Of a stretch of DNA of 64,000 nucleotides, positions 60,231 to 64,000 are shown piece by piece (positions within the stretch are counted from its first letter, which is position 1; every line of letters begins with the position of its first letter). Under the pieces are notes generated by a model. That model worked only from the letters and a program-made list of their open reading frames with translations, made no database searches and had not been told where the DNA came from. This DNA comes from Medicago truncatula (taxonomy: Eukaryota > Streptophyta > Magnoliopsida > Fabales > Fabaceae), in assembly GCF_003473485.1 (NCBI RefSeq), contig NC_053048.1, positions 37,568,755-37,632,754 on the forward strand. Direction: 5' to 3'. Made by a program: the position numbers and the translations under genes.

Positions 60231-61553
60231 ATATTTATAAACAACTTTTACATTTTCAGATTATTAAATAAGTTATGTATTTGGATTATAGTATATTTCT
60301 GATATATCAATTATTTTATGAATTTCTTGCCAAAAAATTATTTAATGAAGTTAAAAAAATAAAATTTGTTTATAAATGTGAATGGATGGAGTAATTGGTA
60401 ACACTACTCCCAATCATATATTCCTATTCCTATACTATATAAAAAAAAATATTGTACCTTTTATTTTATTTAATAAATAAATTTTTATGGTTTTAATTAT
60501 TTTTGAAACATTTCTTTTCAATTTTTATGATATTAATTTCTATGTGTAAAAATATTTTACAATCTAAGCCCGTAGAAATTAATATCATATCATAAACTTT
60601 TAAAATATTTTAGGAATCAACTTATATAAGTGATATCATGAAGCGATTTAATTGAATGCATGTGAAAAATGTTTTCCAACGTCGATGCTTACTAATTGAA
60701 TCATTAACCAAGTGATTTAATTAAGTGGTTTATGAGGCCCGTATGACGAAGTGTTCGAAAAAATCTAAGTTTGATTTCTATTTGAAACAATTATTGATCA
60801 AATTTTACTTACCTCTCTAACAAATTTTGAGTTACTAGTATCCCTTTACTCTAGAAATTGAAAGGTTAACACAACCACCACGACACCAATAACCACCACA
60901 AAACATCACCACCGTCTTTCACCACCTTCTTCGTTGCCGCCTCATTCTTTGGGTGCAAGCTTCCGCCTCTTTCAAGAACACGTTGCCTGGGATTTGAATT
61001 AAAGGATTGTAGGGATTGTTGCTTTTGTGACTCCTTAAACACTTGCTCATTCATACAGCCACGTAGCCTTATTAACTCTGTTCTTACATGCTTACCTACT
61101 AATGTACCTGTTGAGCTACTTCTCGTATAACACAAAACATTTATTTAAGACAAAACACTCATTTTTTACTCCTCCATCTCACGATAATAATCTCTTTAGC
61201 ATTTTTCTTTTTTCTCAAAATGATTGTCACTTTAGAATATTAATGCAGCATTTATAATCTTTTTTCTCATTATTATATCTTTATTTATTGAATTTCATCT
61301 AACTTAACTACTCCACTAATTATAATTAATAAGAGTATTTTAGTAAATGATATTAATTATACCATTGAAATTAACACAATTAATCATTTCTTTAATAATC
61401 GTGCACAAACCTTAAACGGCTACTACCTTCGTCCCTAAATATAATACCCTTTTGCCAAAACCAAGGGAATTGAGAAAGTTGCTATCAATAATAAATATGT
61501 ATATAATCACTATTGTTTTTACAATTTTATCCTTAAGAGAGAGTTAATTTATA
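60231..61553. other. Spacer, no gene supported
   Basis: AT-rich. A minus-strand open frame at 61135-60866 lacks an ATG and resembles nothing I know. A weak Stowaway-type left end (CTACCTTCGTCCCTAAATAT) lies near 61427, possibly paired with GAGAGGGAAGGAG near 61875. Confidence 0.45.
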
Positions 61554-61700
61554 CTTTTTCCGGTCCTATTTAAAAGAGACAATTTACTTTTTAGATACAT
61601 TAAATAATTTATGTATTTGGTTTAGGTTCTTGACTAGATACATACATTATTGAATGTATCTAAAAAATCAACTTTCTCTTGTAAATAAGACCGGAGGGAG
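61554..61700. mobile_element. Stowaway-like MITE, 147 bp
   Basis: The ends CTTTTTCCGGTCCTATTTAA and CTCCCTCCGGTCTTATTTAC (inverse of the right end) lie between TA dinucleotides. Confidence 0.85.
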
Positions 61701-62031
61701 TATTTTCAATAAATTATTTACTGGATTGAAGAAAATGATGCAAAATAAATAAAGGTATGTTGGTAAAGAAATAATTAATGTTATTGAAAATACTAAAAAG
61801 GTCTTATAAAAAGAGACAAAAAAAATTCTCAAAAAGGTCTTATAATTAGCGACAAAATTAGTATAATTTAGAGAGGGAAGGAGTATTATGGGAAAAGCTG
61901 ATTTGTGCCTTAAGATCTTTTTTTTTTTGACAGAATGTGCCTTAAGAGCATATTAGGCACAAGTTAATGACTTAAATATAGTAATTTTTTTTAAAATATG
62001 TGCATTAATTTTTTATTTTTTTTAATTTGTA

Positions 62032-62305
62032 CTACCTCCGTTCCTTTTTAACTGTCATTTTTTGACATTTTACACAAACCAAGACACTCAATAAATGTTA
62101 CTTTTTCTTATACAATAATTTATATGTTTACTATAATAGCCTTAGTCATTTAATATCTTATTTTATATATTTCTCTCTCCGTAATAAATAACTAAGGGTA
62201 ATGTTGGTAAACCAACATTTATTGTTGCATTGAACTTTGAAAGTGACAGTTAAATAGGAACAAAAAATTTCTCCAAAAATGACACTTAAAAAAGAACGGA
62301 GGGAG
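62032..62305. mobile_element. Stowaway-like MITE, about 274 bp
   Basis: The ends CTACCTCCGTTCCTTTTTAA and CTCCCTCCGTTCTTTTTTAA (inverse of the right end) continue in CTGTCATTTTTTG or GTGTCATTTTTG. Confidence 0.82.
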
Positions 62306-62689
62306 TTATAAATAGAATGTACAAAATTTAAGAGAATATTTATACTTTTTAGTTCCTTAACATGTGTGCTAAGTATACAAGTTAACATGATCCTTTTATT
62401 TTTTATTTTTGTTAGATAATAAAGTATTGACCTTAAACTATCGACCCTTTGTATTACTTAGTTAATATAGTTCATTAGGTTTCTATATATTCTCTTGTGA
62501 CTTTTTGTAATATTAAGTTATTGATATTCTATAAAACTTAATTAACCACCTTTGGAAACCTCTTTGTTATTCTATCTAATTATTTATATTGTTAACATGA
62601 TATTAGAACTTTGTTCGATCCTCCTTGAACAATTCGCCTATGTTCCGCCGTTTGGTTCCCAAAAATTTGTAACTGATCCATTATGCAGA

Positions 62690-63510
62690 CTGAGTTGGAT
62701 ACCCCACCGGTCCTTACAAATATGACAAGAGTGTAATAAGTGTGGGGATTGAGACATTTCGAGCTTTGATTTGTATGGCATCCGATTGGTGAAAGGATAT
62801 TGTGTCAAGTGTTACGGAAGATAGGAAATGGGAGGACTATTAGTTTTTGGAATGATCCTTGGGTGGAAGGTATGTCACTTAGATAGAGGTACCCTTGACT
62901 TTTTTCTTCATCAACTCAAAAGGGGAGTAAGGCTGGTGATGTCATTGTTGTGATGAAAGGTGGAATAAAGTGGAGGATGATTGGGTTTGGAAGTCGGAGG
63001 ATTGTGGTTGCTTTTCGGTAAAGTCATTTTATAAAATTATGGAGGTCACTCTTCGGAAAGAGGATGTGGGGGGTTATATTGGGGGCAAGTGGAGGACCGT
63101 GTTTTTGGTTTTCTTTAGAAAAGTTTGACCCCTTCCAAGATGGTGGCTTTTTCTTGGAAACTTCTTTGATATAGGATTTCGAAAAAAATTTAAATTTAGC
63201 GATCTATAACATTATGAGGTGGTTTGGTTTTAACTTTATTATTCCTTATCTATTTATACATCTAAAGTGTTGGATGGGGGAGGCGAGAAAGAGGAAGGTG
63301 TGAAACAATTTTTGGCTAGTTTGGCATGCTACAATTTGGGTCATTTGACGTGCTATAAATAATAAGGTGTTTAATAATGTGTCAAAGGAGGTTGATGATT
63401 TGATGGATGAGATTAAGTTTTTATCTTGGATTTGGAATTTACATAGGCTTATAAACTCCACATGCTTTTATTATGAATGGTGTTGGGATCCTGGAAATTG
63501 CTTATTGAGA
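62690..63510 (+). pseudogene. 3' end of a dead LINE (zf-RVT region)
   Basis: Across frames, the plus strand gives SFWNDPWVEGMSL (about 62850), CGCFSVKSFYKIMEVTLRKE (about 63005), PSKMVAFSWKLL (about 63135), then WLVWHATIWV and LINSTCFYYEWCWDPGNCLL before a stop near 63510. This is the usual C-terminal zinc-binding region of plant L1-type polyproteins. Several frameshifts and stops. Confidence 0.75.
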
Positions 63511-63876
63511 TAGGGTCGCAAGGGGAGTGTTAGTGGTACCTGGAGGTGTTGATCAATAAAAAATTCTTCCTTCTGTTGCGTTTTTTTGAGAAGGATTTGT
63601 TACAATTGAATTTTAACAAAAATATCGTTGATATATGAACTGGCATTCTATTATTAAGAAGAAAAAAAAACTTGTTTTCATTCTTGAGCTTTACGGTGAT
63701 GGTGGGTATAACCATGAAAGACCAACACGAAAAGCAAAAGTGCAGAATGATTTGGTGATGGGGAAAACACATGTATTATTTGTTTGCTTTTTTATTTAAG
63801 TTTAATCTAAGGTGTTTGACACAATCTAACGAACATAAACAATTGTTCTCGTTTCTCATAGATATGAGTTCTCACC

Positions 63877-63908
<32 letters not shown>

Positions 63909-64000
63909 GTGTCTGCATTTTTTATAGTGAAACGTTAGTCGTTAGTGTGCTAATAACTAGAGTTTGAATTCCAAAAGGTGACCACCGGTATAGAACTTTT
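63511..64000. other. Spacer at the window end with a (TA)n(GA)n microsatellite
   Basis: No gene seen. A TA run passes into a GA run at 63876-63909. Confidence 0.7.

Noticed and set aside
60866-61135. 89-residue minus-strand protein
   Set aside because: No ATG start, no known domain, no splice partners found.

Overview
This is plant nuclear DNA, most likely from a temperate legume and probably Medicago or a close relative. The evidence is split genes with GT-AG introns, AT-rich spacers full of MITEs, SINEs, LTR and LINE remnants, and protein families typical of flowering plants. The species call is an inference from the look of the genes and repeats, not from a search.

Four single-copy housekeeping-type genes form a backbone. 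They are the meiotic TPR protein ZIP4/SPO22 (+, 1-5550, 5' end outside the window), a chloroplast rhodanese-like protein of the TROL/STR4A type (+, 6726-11230), a class I formin like AtFH1 (+, 23752-27386) and a double-hotdog acyl-CoA thioesterase (-, 30565-33363). As I recall the Arabidopsis map, the same neighbours lie on two segments: ZIP4, thioesterase and FH9 near AT5G48360-48390, and STR4A and FH1 near AT3G25480-25500. The window therefore looks like the unsplit ancestral order.

Into this backbone is set a family of UDP-glycosyltransferases (UGT74 type, two exons, all on the minus strand). UGT-a (12200-14128) sits between the rhodanese gene and the formin. UGT-b (35376-37204), UGT-c (39909-43595), UGT-d (48362-51900) and the broken UGT-e (53647-56134) follow the thioesterase. 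UGT-b and UGT-c arose from a tandem block duplication that also copied the thioesterase upstream region. UGT-a and the UGT-e pseudogene are a second closely related pair. Members differ at key sites: UGT-c has Asn in place of the catalytic Asp, the UGT-b C-terminus was rewritten by a transposon, and UGT-e carries three indels.

The rest is mobile-element territory. Several insertions have perfect target-site duplications: 8 bp for hAT-like, 9 bp for Mutator-like, TA for Stowaway-like, and 14-18 bp for tRNA-derived SINEs. Two are dated relative to gene duplications because the other copy keeps the empty site. ZIP4 intron 1 holds a 1.44-kb tandem duplication that carries the end of exon 1 and an intron-containing tRNA-Tyr gene, so there are two tRNA-Tyr genes. 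The thioesterase first intron holds a piece of mitochondrial nad1 with adjoining group II intron sequence and a run of 21 G. I found no wholly new biochemical system. The most notable points are the diverging UGT array, the Asp-to-Asn change, the exon-carrying intronic duplication and the nested NUMT.
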